NCBI RefSeq assembly: GCF_004564075.1
Contig: NZ_CP038256.1
Coordinates: 1,860,001 to 1,924,000, forward strand
Direction: 5' to 3'
DNA length: 64,000 nucleotides
DNA from: Microbacterium sediminis
Lineage (GTDB): Bacteria; Actinomycetota; Actinomycetes; Actinomycetales; Microbacteriaceae
The position numbers and the translations under genes are program-made. A model generated the notes under the pieces. The model did not search any database, was not told where the DNA came from, and worked only from the letters and a program-made list of their open reading frames with translations. Position 1 is the first letter of the stretch; each line of letters opens with the position of its first letter. Positions 9,801-17,391 of this stretch are shown here, piece by piece.

Positions 9801-10379
9801 GTCCATGATCTCGGCGAAGTAGTTCTCCTTGCCGAAGATGTCCTGGAACTCCGCGGCCGCCGCGCGCGCCGCCTCGTACTGGCCGAGTCGCAGGCGCGTC
9901 TGGATCTCGCCCGACGGGCAGCCTGTGGTGGCGATGAGGCCCTTGCCGTAGGTCTGCAGCAGCTCGCGGTCCATGCGCGGCTTGAAGTAGTAGCCCTCGA
10001 TGCTCGACAGCGAGCTGAGGCGGAAGAGGTTGTGCATCCCCTCCGTCGTCTCGCTCCACATCGTCATGTGGGTGTAGGCGCCGCCACCGGAGACGTCGTC
10101 GCTCTTCTGATCGGGGCTGCCCCACGCCACGCGCGTCTTGTCGGAGCGATGCGTGCCGGGGGTGACGTAGGCCTCGAGGCCGATGATCGGCTTGACACCG
10201 GAGGCCTGTGCGGCCTTGTAGAACTCGAAGGCCGCGAACGTGTTGCCGTGGTCGGTGACGGCGATCGCGGGCATGCCGTAATCGGCGGCCGCCTGCGTCA
10301 TCGCGCTGAGCTTGGCGGCCCCGTCCAGCATGGAGTACTCGCTGTGGACATGCAGATGAACGAACGAGTCGGAGGCCAT
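6867..10379 (-). CDS. dnaE: DNA polymerase III subunit alpha
   Basis: DnaE1 is the replicative polymerase catalytic subunit. At 1170 residues it has normal length for actinobacteria. The N-terminal PHP domain begins at VHLHVHSEYSMLDG with its three histidines near residues 8-12; mycobacterial DnaE1 uses this domain for proofreading. The catalytic aspartates are in SMPDFDVDFDDRRRGEV, and palm/fingers blocks include GPGRGSGAGSMVAYA, WGVHAAGVIMS, YQEQVMAIAQKVAGFSLG and AFNKAHSAAYGVVSYWTAY. A helix-hairpin-helix region (KAGAFDSMGSTRRALLEI) and a C-terminal OB fold (ITIHDLLASEDIDDGDQVTV) follow. It appears monocistronic or read into the downstream membrane protein gene. Confidence 0.97.
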   Translation of the reverse strand: MASDSFVHLHVHSEYSMLDGAAKLSAMTQAAADYGMPAIAVTDHGNTFAAFEFYKAAQASGVKPIIGLEAYVTPGTHRSDKTRVAWGSPDQKSDDVSGGGAYTHMTMWSETTEGMHNLFRLSSLSSIEGYYFKPRMDRELLQTYGKGLIATTGCPSGEIQTRLRLGQYEAARAAAAEFQDIFGKENYFAEIMDHGLDIERRVMTDLLRLAKDLNIPLVATNDSHYTHQHEADAHAALLCVQSGSTLDDPNRFKFDGDGYYVKTAAEMRQLFRDHPEACDNTLLIAERCNVEFDTSANYMPKFPVPEGETEESWLIKEVEKGLHYRYPNGIPDRVREQANYETGIILQMGFPGYFLVVADFINWAKDNGIRVGPGRGSGAGSMVAYAMRITDLDPLEHGLIFERFLNPDRVSMPDFDVDFDDRRRGEVIDYVTAKYGSERVAQIVTYGTIKSKQALKDAGRVLGFPFSMGERLTKAMPPAVMGKDMPLDGMFNPEHPRYKEASEFRALIETDPEAKTVYDRAVGLEGLKRQWGVHAAGVIMSSEPLIDIIPIMRREQDGQIVTQFDYPACEALGLIKMDFLGLRNLTILSDALDNIRANRGEEVDLEHLPLDDRAAYNLLARGDTLGVFQLDGGPMRSLLRLMKPDNFEDISAVIALYRPGPMGANSHTNYALRKNGLQEITPIHPELEEPLRDILDTTYGLIIYQEQVMAIAQKVAGFSLGQADILRRAMGKKKKSELDKQYEGFSNGMKERGFGEGAIKALWDILLPFSDYAFNKAHSAAYGVVSYWTAYLKAHYPAEYMAALLTSVGDSRDKLAMYLNECRRMGIKVLQPDVSESIGFFSAVGDDIRFGLGAIRNVGSNVVDGIIEARKSGPYTSFHDFLNRVPMHVANKRTVESLIKAGAFDSMGSTRRALLEIHEQAVEASVDRKRNEAQGAIGFDFDSLWDEPETAQKVPERPEFTKKDKLAFEREMLGLYVSDHPLAGLEVPLAKHRSITIHDLLASEDIDDGDQVTVAGLVTSAQHRVAKSSGNPYGMITIEDFEGEVTVMFMGKTYTEFQPILQQDAILVVRGRVSRRDDGLNIHAQSAFTPDVGATDVSGPLTLLLPEQRATERLVQELADVLERHAGDTEVRLKMHRGGTAKVFEVPRPVRITADLFGDLKSLLGPHCLG

Positions 10380-10420
10380 GGATCGAGTCTAGGTTCGACC
10401 TCCGACATCGGTTCCGAGCA

Positions 10421-10993
10421 TCACCGCAGGTCGAGGCGCATGACGACCCGGGGGAAGCCGCCCGAGACCGACGTCGTGTCGGCGACGTGCGAGAAACCGG
10501 CCCGCTCGAACATCGATCGGAACCCGACGAACGCCATCGTCTGATCCACCCGCTCGCCGCGGTTGTCGACGGGATACCCCTCGATCGCCGGCGCGCCGCG
10601 CTCCCGCGCGAACGCGATCGCACCCCGCAGCAGGTGATCGAGCACGCCCTTCTTGCGGTGCCCGGGGCGCACCCGGAAGCACCACGCGCTCCACACCGGC
10701 AGGTCGTCCACGTGCGGGATCGTGCGGCTGCGGGCGAACTGCGTCGCGCTGCGCGGGGCGACGCCGGCCCACCCGACCGGCTCCTCGCCGTCGTATGCGA
10801 GCACGCCCGGCGGCAGGTCGGACTCGCACATCGCCCGCACGTACTCGGCGCGCGCCGGCCCCACCAGCTCGCGGTTGAGCTTCGAGGGAACGCGATGGCT
10901 CAGGCAGAAGCAGACGTTGGCGCCGGGATTCTTCGGTCCGACGAGCAGGCGCACGCCCTCGAAGTCGGTCGCGGCCCGCGTGGTGATCCCCAT
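10421..10993 (-). CDS. GNAT family N-acetyltransferase with CxC motif
   Basis: A 190-residue acyl-CoA-dependent N-acetyltransferase fold. The acetyl-CoA region is seen as CFRVRPGHRKKGVLDHLLRG (a diverged R/Q-x-x-G-x-A loop) followed by AIAFARERGAPAIEGYPVDN. The N-terminus carries NVCFCLSHR, a Cys-x-Cys pair not typical of GNATs in general. A second gene in this window (47520-48098) has the same layout, so both belong to one subfamily. Substrate is unknown. Transcription runs towards dnaE; the divergent neighbour is the DUF559 gene across a palindromic element. Confidence 0.8.
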   Translation of the reverse strand: MGITTRAATDFEGVRLLVGPKNPGANVCFCLSHRVPSKLNRELVGPARAEYVRAMCESDLPPGVLAYDGEEPVGWAGVAPRSATQFARSRTIPHVDDLPVWSAWCFRVRPGHRKKGVLDHLLRGAIAFARERGAPAIEGYPVDNRGERVDQTMAFVGFRSMFERAGFSHVADTTSVSGGFPRVVMRLDLR

Positions 10994-11130
10994 GCGCTCA
11001 TCCTGGACCTCCCCGCCGACACCGGGAACCCCCGCTCACAGGCTTGGAAGCGGCGAGATCCGTCCCCAGGCGCCTGATCGCTCGCTCGCGTGCCGCGCCC
11101 GACGCGCAGTCTGGCGACACCCGTTTCGCT

Positions 11131-11206
11131 CGAACCGAGGGAGATCGCGCGAGGCACGACCGGATCGCCGGGATCGCCCTTGCCTCGGGCGATCTCCCTC
11201 GGCTCG
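11131..11206. repeat. palindromic element, copy 1 (upstream of DUF559 gene)
   Basis: A 21-base left arm at 11135-11155 (CCGAGGGAGATCGCG then CGAGGC) matches the complement of the right arm 11182-11202 with one mismatch. The 26-base loop contains CCGGATCGCCGGGATCGCC. The same element recurs at 12089-12160 in the same orientation with most of its loop conserved. It lies in the 238-base gap before the DUF559 gene, where I see no other gene. Confidence 0.85.
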
Positions 11207-11231
11207 GCGCCGACGTCTGGAGGCTCATCCG

Positions 11232-12062
11232 ATGACACTTCGACAGGAACTCGCCGCTCGCGGCGGCTGGTGCCACCGATCGCAGCTGATCGAGGCCGGC
11301 TGGAGCCGGGAGCGGCTCCTCAAGGCGCGACGTCTCGAGGGCATCCCCCTGCTCCGGCGTCACTGGCTGCTGCTCCCGGAGATGCCGCCCGCGTTCCACG
11401 AGGCGGCTCGTGTCGGCGGGGTCGTGACGTGCGTCTCCGCGATCGCGCCGCACGAGCTCTGGATCCCGCCGGGCCTGGTCACAGACCAGGCGCACATCGC
11501 GGTCGCCTCGCATGCGGCCGACAGATCCGCGGCCGCGGTGACGCATCGGAGCCGACCGGTCGTCACCCGCCCGACGACCGCACTGCTCGATCCGCTCGAG
11601 AACGTGCTCGCCCACATCGCCGTGTGCCTGCCGGCCGAGGAGGCCTTCGCCGTGTGGGAGTCGGCGGTTCGCTCCGGCCTGCGGCCCGAGTACCTTCGCT
11701 CGCTCAACTGGACATCGCTGCGGGCACGACAGCTCGCGGCGTCGGTGACCACGCTGTCGGATTCGGGCGTCGAATCGACCTTCGTCTGGCGGTGCCGCCG
11801 CGCCGGGATCAGCGTCGTGCAGCAGGTGCGGATCGCAGGGCATCGGGTCGACGCACTCATCGGGCGGCGGCTCGTTGTGCAGCTCGATGGCTTCGCCTTC
11901 CACAGTGATGCCGTCCAGCGTCGACGCGACATCCGACACGACCGGGAGCTGACGGCGCTGGGCTACACGGTGCTGCGGTTCGACTATCACGACGTGATGC
12001 ATGACTGGCCGAGCGTCGAGCGCGCCATCCGGCGTGCGATCGCACTCGGTCAGGCCGGTTGA
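11232..12062 (+). CDS. DUF559-type endonuclease-like protein with winged-helix N-terminus
   Basis: This 276-residue protein resembles the actinobacterial proteins that join an AbiEi-like winged-helix N-terminus (GGWCHRSQLIEAGWSRERLL) to a C-terminal DUF559/Vsr-like restriction-endonuclease fold. The nuclease region from about residue 178 shows ESTFVW, RIAGHRVDALIGRRLVVQLD, then FHSDAVQRRRDIRHDREL and LGYTVLRFDYHDV, matching the family pattern E...D...xLDG...H...R-D. The usual E-x-D is Q-L-D here. Biochemical activity of this group is not established; roles in phage defence or recombination are conjecture. The gene sits alone, bracketed by two copies of a palindromic repeat, which suggests accessory status. 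Confidence 0.75.
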   Translation: MTLRQELAARGGWCHRSQLIEAGWSRERLLKARRLEGIPLLRRHWLLLPEMPPAFHEAARVGGVVTCVSAIAPHELWIPPGLVTDQAHIAVASHAADRSAAAVTHRSRPVVTRPTTALLDPLENVLAHIAVCLPAEEAFAVWESAVRSGLRPEYLRSLNWTSLRARQLAASVTTLSDSGVESTFVWRCRRAGISVVQQVRIAGHRVDALIGRRLVVQLDGFAFHSDAVQRRRDIRHDRELTALGYTVLRFDYHDVMHDWPSVERAIRRAIALGQAG

Positions 12063-12088
12063 GGCCGGCACCGGCCCCGCTGCTCCAG

Positions 12089-12160
12089 CCGAGGGGGATC
12101 GCGCGGGAATCGACCAGATCCGGGGAATCGCCCTCGCCTCGCGCGATCTCCCTCGGCTCG
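12089..12160. repeat. palindromic element, copy 2 (downstream of DUF559 gene)
   Basis: The left arm at 12089-12107 (CCGAGGGGGATCGCGCGGG) and right arm at 12136-12156 form a near-perfect palindrome. The right arm and following CTCGGCTCG match copy 1 (11131-11206) closely, in the same orientation about 954 bases apart. It sits between the convergent DUF559 and RluD-family genes and may also terminate both transcripts. Confidence 0.85.
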
Positions 12161-12169
12161 CGCGGCCGG

Positions 12170-13090
12170 CTACTCGCCGCGGAGGATGTCGAGCGCGTGC
12201 TGGAGGTCGGCGGGGTAGGCGGACTCGAACGCGACCCACTCCCCCGTGCCGGGGTGCTCGAAGCCGAGGCGATGGGCGTGGAGCCACTGCCGGGTGAGAC
12301 CGAGGCGCGCCGACATCGTGGGGTCGGCGCCGTAGAGCGGGTCGCCCACACACGGGTGACGGTGGGCGGCCATGTGCACGCGGATCTGGTGGGTGCGGCC
12401 GGTCTCGAGATGGATCTCGAGCAGGGACGCCCCGGGAAAGGCCTCGATCGTCTCGTAGTGCGTCACGGAGTCCTTGCCCTCCGGCGTCACCGCGAACTTC
12501 CACGAGTGATTCGGGTGCCGCCCGATGGGGGCGTCGATCGTGCCGGCGAGCGGGTCGGGGTGCCCCTGGACGACGGCGTGGTAGACCTTGTCGACCGTGC
12601 GCTCCTTGAACGCGCGCTTGAGCAGCGTGTACGCGCGCTCGGTCTTGGCCACGACCATGAGGCCGCTCGTGCCCACGTCGAGGCGGTGAACGATCCCCTG
12701 GCGCTCCGCGGCACCGCTCGTGGCGACCGCCACGCCGGCACCCAGCAGCGCGCCGAGCACGGTCGGACCCTCCCAGCCGAGCGACGGGTGCGCGGCGACG
12801 CCCGTGGGCTTGTCGATCACGACGATGTCGTCGTCCTGATGGACGATCGCCAGCTCGGGTACCTCGACCGGGATGACCCGGGGCTCCTCCTTGGCCCGCC
12901 ACTCCACGTCGATCCACGACCCGGCCGTGACCCGGTCGGACTTGCCGACCGTGACGCCGTCGAGCTGCACGCCACCGGCCTCGGCCACCTCGGCCGCGAA
13001 GGTGCGCGAGAAGCCGAGCATCTTGGCCAGCGCCGCGTCGACGCGCGAGCCGTCCAGCCCGTCGGGGACGGGAAGCCGACGCGACTCCAT
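12170..13090 (-). CDS. RluA/RluD-family 23S rRNA pseudouridine synthase
   Basis: The 306-residue protein isomerises uridines in large-subunit rRNA. An N-terminal S4 domain ([20 protein letters not shown]) is followed by the catalytic domain with [20 protein letters not shown] and the active-site aspartate in [34 protein letters not shown] and GDPLYG complete the family signature. The lspA-RluD gene order is widespread in bacteria. The ATG overlaps the lspA stop by one base (TGATG). Close to RluD in type, but the exact target uridines are not proved. Confidence 0.93.
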   Translation of the reverse strand: MESRRLPVPDGLDGSRVDAALAKMLGFSRTFAAEVAEAGGVQLDGVTVGKSDRVTAGSWIDVEWRAKEEPRVIPVEVPELAIVHQDDDIVVIDKPTGVAAHPSLGWEGPTVLGALLGAGVAVATSGAAERQGIVHRLDVGTSGLMVVAKTERAYTLLKRAFKERTVDKVYHAVVQGHPDPLAGTIDAPIGRHPNHSWKFAVTPEGKDSVTHYETIEAFPGASLLEIHLETGRTHQIRVHMAAHRHPCVGDPLYGADPTMSARLGLTRQWLHAHRLGFEHPGTGEWVAFESAYPADLQHALDILRGE

Positions 13091-13761
13091 CAGTCGGCGT
13101 CCTTCGCGGGAGCGGCCGGAGCGGCCGGATCGGCGACGGCCGGATCGGTGTCCGCGGGACCGGCGTCCGCATCCGCCGTGGCACCGGCGTCGGCATCCGC
13201 GACCGACTCCGCTGCCACCGGCGCGTCGCGCGTGGCGCCGCGCGTGCCGTCGAGCTCGATGCCGATCACCAGGAGCAGCGCCACCGCCGCCATGCCGCCG
13301 ACGATGAAGATGTCGGCGACGTTGTAGATCGCGGCATTGGGCGTCCAGAACCACATCCACGGCGTGAGGATGAAGTCGACCACGTGCCCGACCGCGAAGC
13401 CGGGCTCGCGGAAGAGCCGATCGGCGAGATTGCCGAGGACGCCACCGAGCAGCAGCCCGAGCACGACGGCCCACAGCCGCGAGCGCACGCGGGTGGCGGC
13501 CAGGAAGACGATGACGCCGGCGACGATCGCCATGGCGATCGTGAAGATCCAGGTGACGCCCTCACCCAGCGAGAACGCGGCGCCGGGGTTGAAGACGAGC
13601 ACGAATTGCAGGGCCTCGCCGGCCACCGGGACGGCGACCCCGGGCTCGAGATGCTGCAGGACGAGCTGCTTGGAGAACTGGTCGGCGGCCAGCACCAGCA
13701 CCGCGAGGATCGCGATGAGGGTGCCGGCCGCCGCCGTGCGAAGAGGTGCTCTGTGTCGCAA
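13090..13761 (-). CDS. lspA: lipoprotein signal peptidase (signal peptidase II)
   Basis: LspA is a polytopic aspartyl protease that removes signal peptides from prolipoproteins. The 223-residue protein shows [13 protein letters not shown] near the N-terminus, [25 protein letters not shown] with one catalytic Asp, and [27 protein letters not shown] with the second. Four hydrophobic helices are present. The C-terminal 50 residues are an unusual Ala/Asp/Thr-rich tail ([20 protein letters not shown]) beyond the normal 160-170 aa enzyme. The start shown is TTG with no clear ribosome site and is uncertain. It follows divIVA by ten bases. Confidence 0.93.
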   Translation of the reverse strand: MRHRAPLRTAAAGTLIAILAVLVLAADQFSKQLVLQHLEPGVAVPVAGEALQFVLVFNPGAAFSLGEGVTWIFTIAMAIVAGVIVFLAATRVRSRLWAVVLGLLLGGVLGNLADRLFREPGFAVGHVVDFILTPWMWFWTPNAAIYNVADIFIVGGMAAVALLLVIGIELDGTRGATRDAPVAAESVADADAGATADADAGPADTDPAVADPAAPAAPAKDAD

Positions 13762-13771
13762 AGGGCGAGGC

Positions 13772-14377
13772 TCAGAGGCCGATCGCCGAGACCGGCGTCG
13801 AGGACGACGACGTGCTCGACGCGTCGAGGTCCTTCAGCTTCGTCTCGAAGTAGTTGCGCAGCTCCTGGCGGTAGTCGCGCTCGAAACCGCGCAGCTCCGT
13901 GATGCGGCCCTCGAGCGTCTTGCGCTCGTTCTCCAGGCGCGTGTGGATCTCCTGCTGCTTGCGCTCCGCCTCGGCGATGATGTCGTTCGCCTTGCCGCGC
14001 GCGTCGTTGACGAGCTTCTCGGCCTCGGCGCGACCCTCGGCGACGTGCTCGTCGTGCAGGCGCTGGGCCCGCTCGATGATGCTCACGGCGCTCGTCGCGG
14101 TGTCGGCGGGGGCGGCTGCGGCGGGAGCCTGCGTCACGGGAGCCTCAGCGGGTGCCTGGACGGCGGGGGTCTCGGCGACCGGCGCCGGCGCGGCGGTGGC
14201 GCCCGATGCCTCGAGCTCGGCGATGCGAGCCTTCAGCTGCGCGTTCTCCTCGAGCGCCTTGCGCCACTCGACGACGATCTCGTCGAGGAAGTCATCGACC
14301 TCATCCGGGTCGAAACCCTCCTTGAACCGGACGTGCTGGAACTGCTTGGTGACGACATCATCCGGGGTCAGTGCCAT
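13772..14377 (-). CDS. divIVA: DivIVA/Wag31 polar growth and division protein
   Basis: A 201-residue coiled-coil scaffold that binds negatively curved membrane at poles and septum and directs cell-wall growth in actinobacteria. The N-terminal lipid-binding domain MALTPDDVVTKQFQHVRFKE continues into DPDEVDDFLDEIVVEWRKAL. An Ala/Pro/Val-rich linker (about residues 55-95) separates it from a long second coiled coil (RAQRLHDEHVAEGRAEAEKL to RDYRQELRNYFETKLKDL). AAGAGG lies nine bases before the ATG. It is shorter than mycobacterial Wag31. Downstream of yggT, upstream of lspA. Confidence 0.95.
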   Translation of the reverse strand: MALTPDDVVTKQFQHVRFKEGFDPDEVDDFLDEIVVEWRKALEENAQLKARIAELEASGATAAPAPVAETPAVQAPAEAPVTQAPAAAAPADTATSAVSIIERAQRLHDEHVAEGRAEAEKLVNDARGKANDIIAEAERKQQEIHTRLENERKTLEGRITELRGFERDYRQELRNYFETKLKDLDASSTSSSSTPVSAIGL

Positions 14378-14413
14378 GGGGAGGGACCTCTTTCATCAGA
14401 GTCGGTCGGGGTG

Positions 14414-14432
14414 CGCCGGAGCGACTCCGGCG
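14414..14432. promoter_or_regulatory. hairpin in the divIVA 5' leader
   Basis: CGCCGGAG and CTCCGGCG form a perfect eight-base stem with a three-base loop in the 124-base gap before divIVA, directly beside an AT-rich stretch (14433-14452) that on the minus strand reads GGTTATGCTTACAGATACG and could hold a promoter. The hairpin may be a yggT terminator or part of the divIVA leader. Confidence 0.4.
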
Positions 14433-14501
14433 TTACGTATCTGTAAGCATAACCACCGATCCCTCGGGTTCGGTGGCCGGGTGTGTCACGCGGCGACGCG
14501 C

Positions 14502-14798
14502 TCACATGGCGGCGAAGAAGCTCGTCACCGAGAGCAGGATGATGCACACGAACATCGTGATCGCGAACGCGAAGTCGATCGCGACGCCGCCGACGCGCAG
14601 GGGCGGGATGAACCGCCGCAGGAAGCGGATCGGCGGGTCGGTGATCGTGTACACGACCTCCGCGACCACGAGCATCGCGCCCTTGGGGCGCCACTCGCGG
14701 TCGAACAGCGGGATGTAGTCGAGGATCAACCGCCCGAACAGCACGAGCATGTACAGGAGGACGAGCAGGTTGAGCAGCGTGAAGACGAGCGCGATCAC
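14502..14798 (-). CDS. YggT family membrane protein
   Basis: A 98-residue protein with two hydrophobic segments (MIALVFTLLNLLVLLYMLVL and FAFAITMFVCIILLSVTSFF) flanking the family signature YTITDPPIRFLRRFIPPLRV. YggT homologues in Gram-positive bacteria sit between sepF and divIVA, as here, and are linked genetically to envelope organisation or osmotic stress; the molecular role is unknown. It is 49 bases after sepF. Confidence 0.92.
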   Translation of the reverse strand: MIALVFTLLNLLVLLYMLVLFGRLILDYIPLFDREWRPKGAMLVVAEVVYTITDPPIRFLRRFIPPLRVGGVAIDFAFAITMFVCIILLSVTSFFAAM

Positions 14799-14847
14799 CG
14801 AATGAGCCTATCCCGAGCGTCGCGCTCGTCCGGACGCCTGGAGGCGC

Positions 14848-15312
14848 TTACGAGGTGATCGCGTCGTCGCCGGTGATCGTGCCGTCGCCCGAGACCGCGA
14901 TGTTCTCGGGGCTGAGCAGGAACACCTTGCTCGTGACGCGCTCGATGCGGCCGTACAGGCCGAGCGAGAGGCCGCTGGCGAAGTCGATGAGGCGGCGCGC
15001 GTCGGCGTCGCTCATCTGGGACAGGTTCATGATCACGGGCACGCCGTCGCGGAAGTGCTCGGCGATCGTCTGCGCGTCGCGGTACTGCTTGGGGTGCACG
15101 GTGACGATCTCGGTCACGGCGGCGGCCGCGGGCTGGCGCACCACGGCGGGACGACGGATGGGGGTCACGGGTGCCGGCACCTCCTCGTGGCGCTCACGGC
15201 GCTCCTCGCGAGCCGAGCGCGCGGGCTGCTCCTGCGCGGCTTCGGTCTCGTCGTACTCTTCCTCGTCCGCCAGGCCGAGGTAGACCATCGTCTTCTTGAG
15301 CGGGTTCGCCAT
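14848..15312 (-). CDS. sepF: cell division protein SepF
   Basis: SepF binds FtsZ and the membrane and tethers or aligns the Z ring in bacteria lacking FtsA. The 154-residue protein starts with the amphipathic membrane-binding helix [19 protein letters not shown], has a Glu/Arg-rich linker to about residue 65, and ends with the SepF core: [60 protein letters not shown]. No ftsA is present in the cluster, as expected for actinobacteria. Confidence 0.96.
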   Translation of the reverse strand: MANPLKKTMVYLGLADEEEYDETEAAQEQPARSAREERRERHEEVPAPVTPIRRPAVVRQPAAAAVTEIVTVHPKQYRDAQTIAEHFRDGVPVIMNLSQMSDADARRLIDFASGLSLGLYGRIERVTSKVFLLSPENIAVSGDGTITGDDAITS

Positions 15313-15344
15313 GACGTCCTCCGTGGGTGCTCGTTGCTTTGAGG

Positions 15345-16028
15345 CTAAGCCCGGTCGGGCCGCGCTCCTGTGATTGCCGTTCCGATGCGCAGGTGTGTCG
15401 CGCCGACCGCGATCGCCTCCGCGAAATCGCCGGTCATCCCGGCCGAGAGCCAGGTGGCCTGCGGGCTCATCCGATACACGCGGTCCGCGTACCCGGCGAG
15501 GCGCTCGAACGCCTCGGCCGGCGGCTCGCCGAGGGGCGCGACCGCCATGACGCCGCGCAGGCGCAGCGAGTCCAGGCCGAGGATGTGCTCGGCCAGCGAC
15601 TCGATGCCCTCCGGCGCGACGCCGCCGCGGCCGGGATCGTCGGTGAGGTTGACCTGCATGAGCACGTCCAGCACGGGGAGCTCCTCACCGGCCGCGTGAA
15701 GCGCGTCGGCGACCTTCGGCCGATCGACCGAGTGCACCACCGTCGCCGCGCGGCGCACGGCCGCGGCCTTCTTCGACTGCAGCTGGCCGATGAAGTGCCA
15801 GCGCACGCCGTCGAGGTCGGCACAGTCGTCCGCCTTGGCGGTGAGCTCCTGCTGCCGGTTCTCCCCCACGTCGCGCACGCCCAGCCCGTGCAGCTCGCGG
15901 ACGAGGCTCGCGGGGTGGAACTTGGTCACGACGATGCGGGTGATGTCCGCCGGGTCCCGGCCCGCCTCGCGCGCTGCGGCGGCGATGCGCGCATCGACGT
16001 CGGCGAGGCGGGCGGCGAGATCCGTCAT
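15345..16028 (-). CDS. YggS family pyridoxal-phosphate homeostasis protein
   Basis: A 227-residue single-domain PLP-binding TIM barrel that maintains free PLP balance (YggS/PROSC/PLPBP family). [14 protein letters not shown] contains the PLP lysine; [25 protein letters not shown] and [16 protein letters not shown] follow; the C-terminal phosphate-binding segment is [20 protein letters not shown] with GTAI. Start MTDLAARL lies four bases after the ftsZ stop. The laccase-domain (YlmD/YfiH) gene that usually separates ftsZ and yggS in actinobacteria is absent. Confidence 0.95.
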   Translation of the reverse strand: MTDLAARLADVDARIAAAAREAGRDPADITRIVVTKFHPASLVRELHGLGVRDVGENRQQELTAKADDCADLDGVRWHFIGQLQSKKAAAVRRAATVVHSVDRPKVADALHAAGEELPVLDVLMQVNLTDDPGRGGVAPEGIESLAEHILGLDSLRLRGVMAVAPLGEPPAEAFERLAGYADRVYRMSPQATWLSAGMTGDFAEAIAVGATHLRIGTAITGARPDRA

Positions 16029-16032
16029 GCGC

Positions 16033-17199
16033 TTACTTGAGGAACTCGGGGATGTCGAGGTCGTCGTCGAAGGCCGTGTCGAAGCCACTGGGCTCGGGGA
16101 CCGCCGCCGGCGCCACGACCGAGACGGGCTCGCGCTTGTCGTCGGTCGACTCCTCGTCGGTGGAGGCCTCCGCGCCGGTCGCGGCGGCGGCCGCGGCGGC
16201 GGGGATCGCGGGGCGTGCGGCCATGGCCGGCACCTCGAGGCGGGCCTGCGGCTCGCCGCCGTCGAAGCCGGCGGCGATGACGGTGACGCGCACCTCGTCG
16301 CCGAGGGTGTCGTCGATCACCGTTCCGAAGATGATGTTCGCCTCGGGGTGCGCGGCCTCCTTGACGAGCTGCGCGGCGTCGTTGATCTCGAAGATGCCGA
16401 GGTTCGAGCCGCCCTGGATCGACAGCAGCACGCCGTGCGCGCCCTCGATCGACGCCTCGAGCAGCGGCGACTCGACCGCGAGCTCGGCCGCCTTGATCGC
16501 GCGATCGGCTCCGCGCGCGGAGCCGATGCCCATGAGGGCCGATCCGGCGCCCTGCATGACGCTCTTGACGTCGGCGAAGTCGAGGTTGATCAGACCCGGC
16601 GTGGTGATGAGGTCGGTGATGCCCTGCACACCGGCCAGGAGCACCTGGTCGGCGGTGGCGAACGCCTCGATCATCGAGATGCCGCGGTCGCTGATCTCGA
16701 GGAGGCGGTCGTTCGGCACGACGATGAGCGTGTCGACCTCTTCCTTCAGGGTGGCCACGCCCGTCTCGGCCTGCTGCTGGCGGCGGCGCCCCTCGAAGGA
16801 GAACGGCTTGGTGACGACGCCGATGGTGAGGGCGCCGATCGACTTGGCGATGCGCGCCACGACGGGCGCGCCGCCGGTGCCCGTGCCGCCGCCCTCGCCC
16901 GCGGTGACGAAGACCATGTCGGCGCCCGCGAGCGCCTGCTCGATCTCGTCGGCGTGATCCTCGGCGGCGCGGCGGCCCACCTCGGGATCGGCGCCGGCGC
17001 CCAGGCCGCGCGTGAGCTCGCGGCCGACGTCGAGCTTGACGTCGGCGTCGCTCATGAGCAGCGCCTGCGCGTCGGTGTTGACGGCGATGAACTCGACCCC
17101 GCGCAGGCCCAGCTCGATCATGCGGTTGACGGCGTTGACACCACCGCCGCCGACGCCGACGACCTTGATCACGGCGAGGTAGTTCTGGTTCTGGCTCAT
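16033..17199 (-). CDS. ftsZ: cell division GTPase FtsZ
   Basis: The 388-residue tubulin homologue polymerises into the Z ring. GTPase features: [17 protein letters not shown], the tubulin signature [20 protein letters not shown], and the T7-loop residues [13 protein letters not shown] with the catalytic aspartates. A variable Ala/Glu-rich linker (about 320-375) precedes the conserved C-terminal peptide [11 protein letters not shown] that binds SepF and FtsW. I chose MSQNQNYL because GGAGG lies seven bases upstream; upstream in-frame starts would add a non-homologous tail. Confidence 0.98.
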   Translation of the reverse strand: MSQNQNYLAVIKVVGVGGGGVNAVNRMIELGLRGVEFIAVNTDAQALLMSDADVKLDVGRELTRGLGAGADPEVGRRAAEDHADEIEQALAGADMVFVTAGEGGGTGTGGAPVVARIAKSIGALTIGVVTKPFSFEGRRRQQQAETGVATLKEEVDTLIVVPNDRLLEISDRGISMIEAFATADQVLLAGVQGITDLITTPGLINLDFADVKSVMQGAGSALMGIGSARGADRAIKAAELAVESPLLEASIEGAHGVLLSIQGGSNLGIFEINDAAQLVKEAAHPEANIIFGTVIDDTLGDEVRVTVIAAGFDGGEPQARLEVPAMAARPAIPAAAAAAATGAEASTDEESTDDKREPVSVVAPAAVPEPSGFDTAFDDDLDIPEFLK

Positions 17200-17391
17200 G
17201 CCGGCCTCCGTTGCTGCGAACCTGGACCACACCGAGCGTGTCTCAACCTTCACGTTCAACCTGAGGGTTAAAGTATTGCCCGGTATGTATTTCCTTCACC
17301 GAAGGTAAGCGGCCGCGCGCGCAGAATCGGATTGCCCGGGGGCGTGTCGCGGTTTCCCTCGACGAATCCGATCGAACCGGTGCGACCGGCC
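17200..17391 (-). promoter_or_regulatory. ftsQ-ftsZ intergenic leader with repeated heptamer
   Basis: This 192-base gap has an AT-rich island (about 17262-17300) inside very GC-rich surroundings, suggesting a dedicated ftsZ promoter. On the minus strand AGGTTGA occurs twice 13 bases apart (17256-17262 and 17243-17249), preceded by ACTTTAACCC. I cannot assign a convincing -35/-10 pair. No gene is visible in the gap. Confidence 0.4.

Noticed and set aside
6837..10544. A 1235-codon plus-strand open frame opposite dnaE
   Set aside because: It is the antisense shadow of dnaE. Its composition (Arg, Ala, Val, His and Asp-rich, no motifs) is what GC-rich codon bias gives on the opposite strand.
11131..12160. 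The palindrome pair as ends of an insertion sequence
   Set aside because: The enclosed gene has no transposase motif, no target duplication is visible, and the two copies are direct rather than inverted; kept only as a repeat-flanked gene.
17200..17391. A small gene between ftsQ and ftsZ
   Set aside because: No frame in the 192-base gap has a start with a ribosome site and actinobacterial codon pattern.
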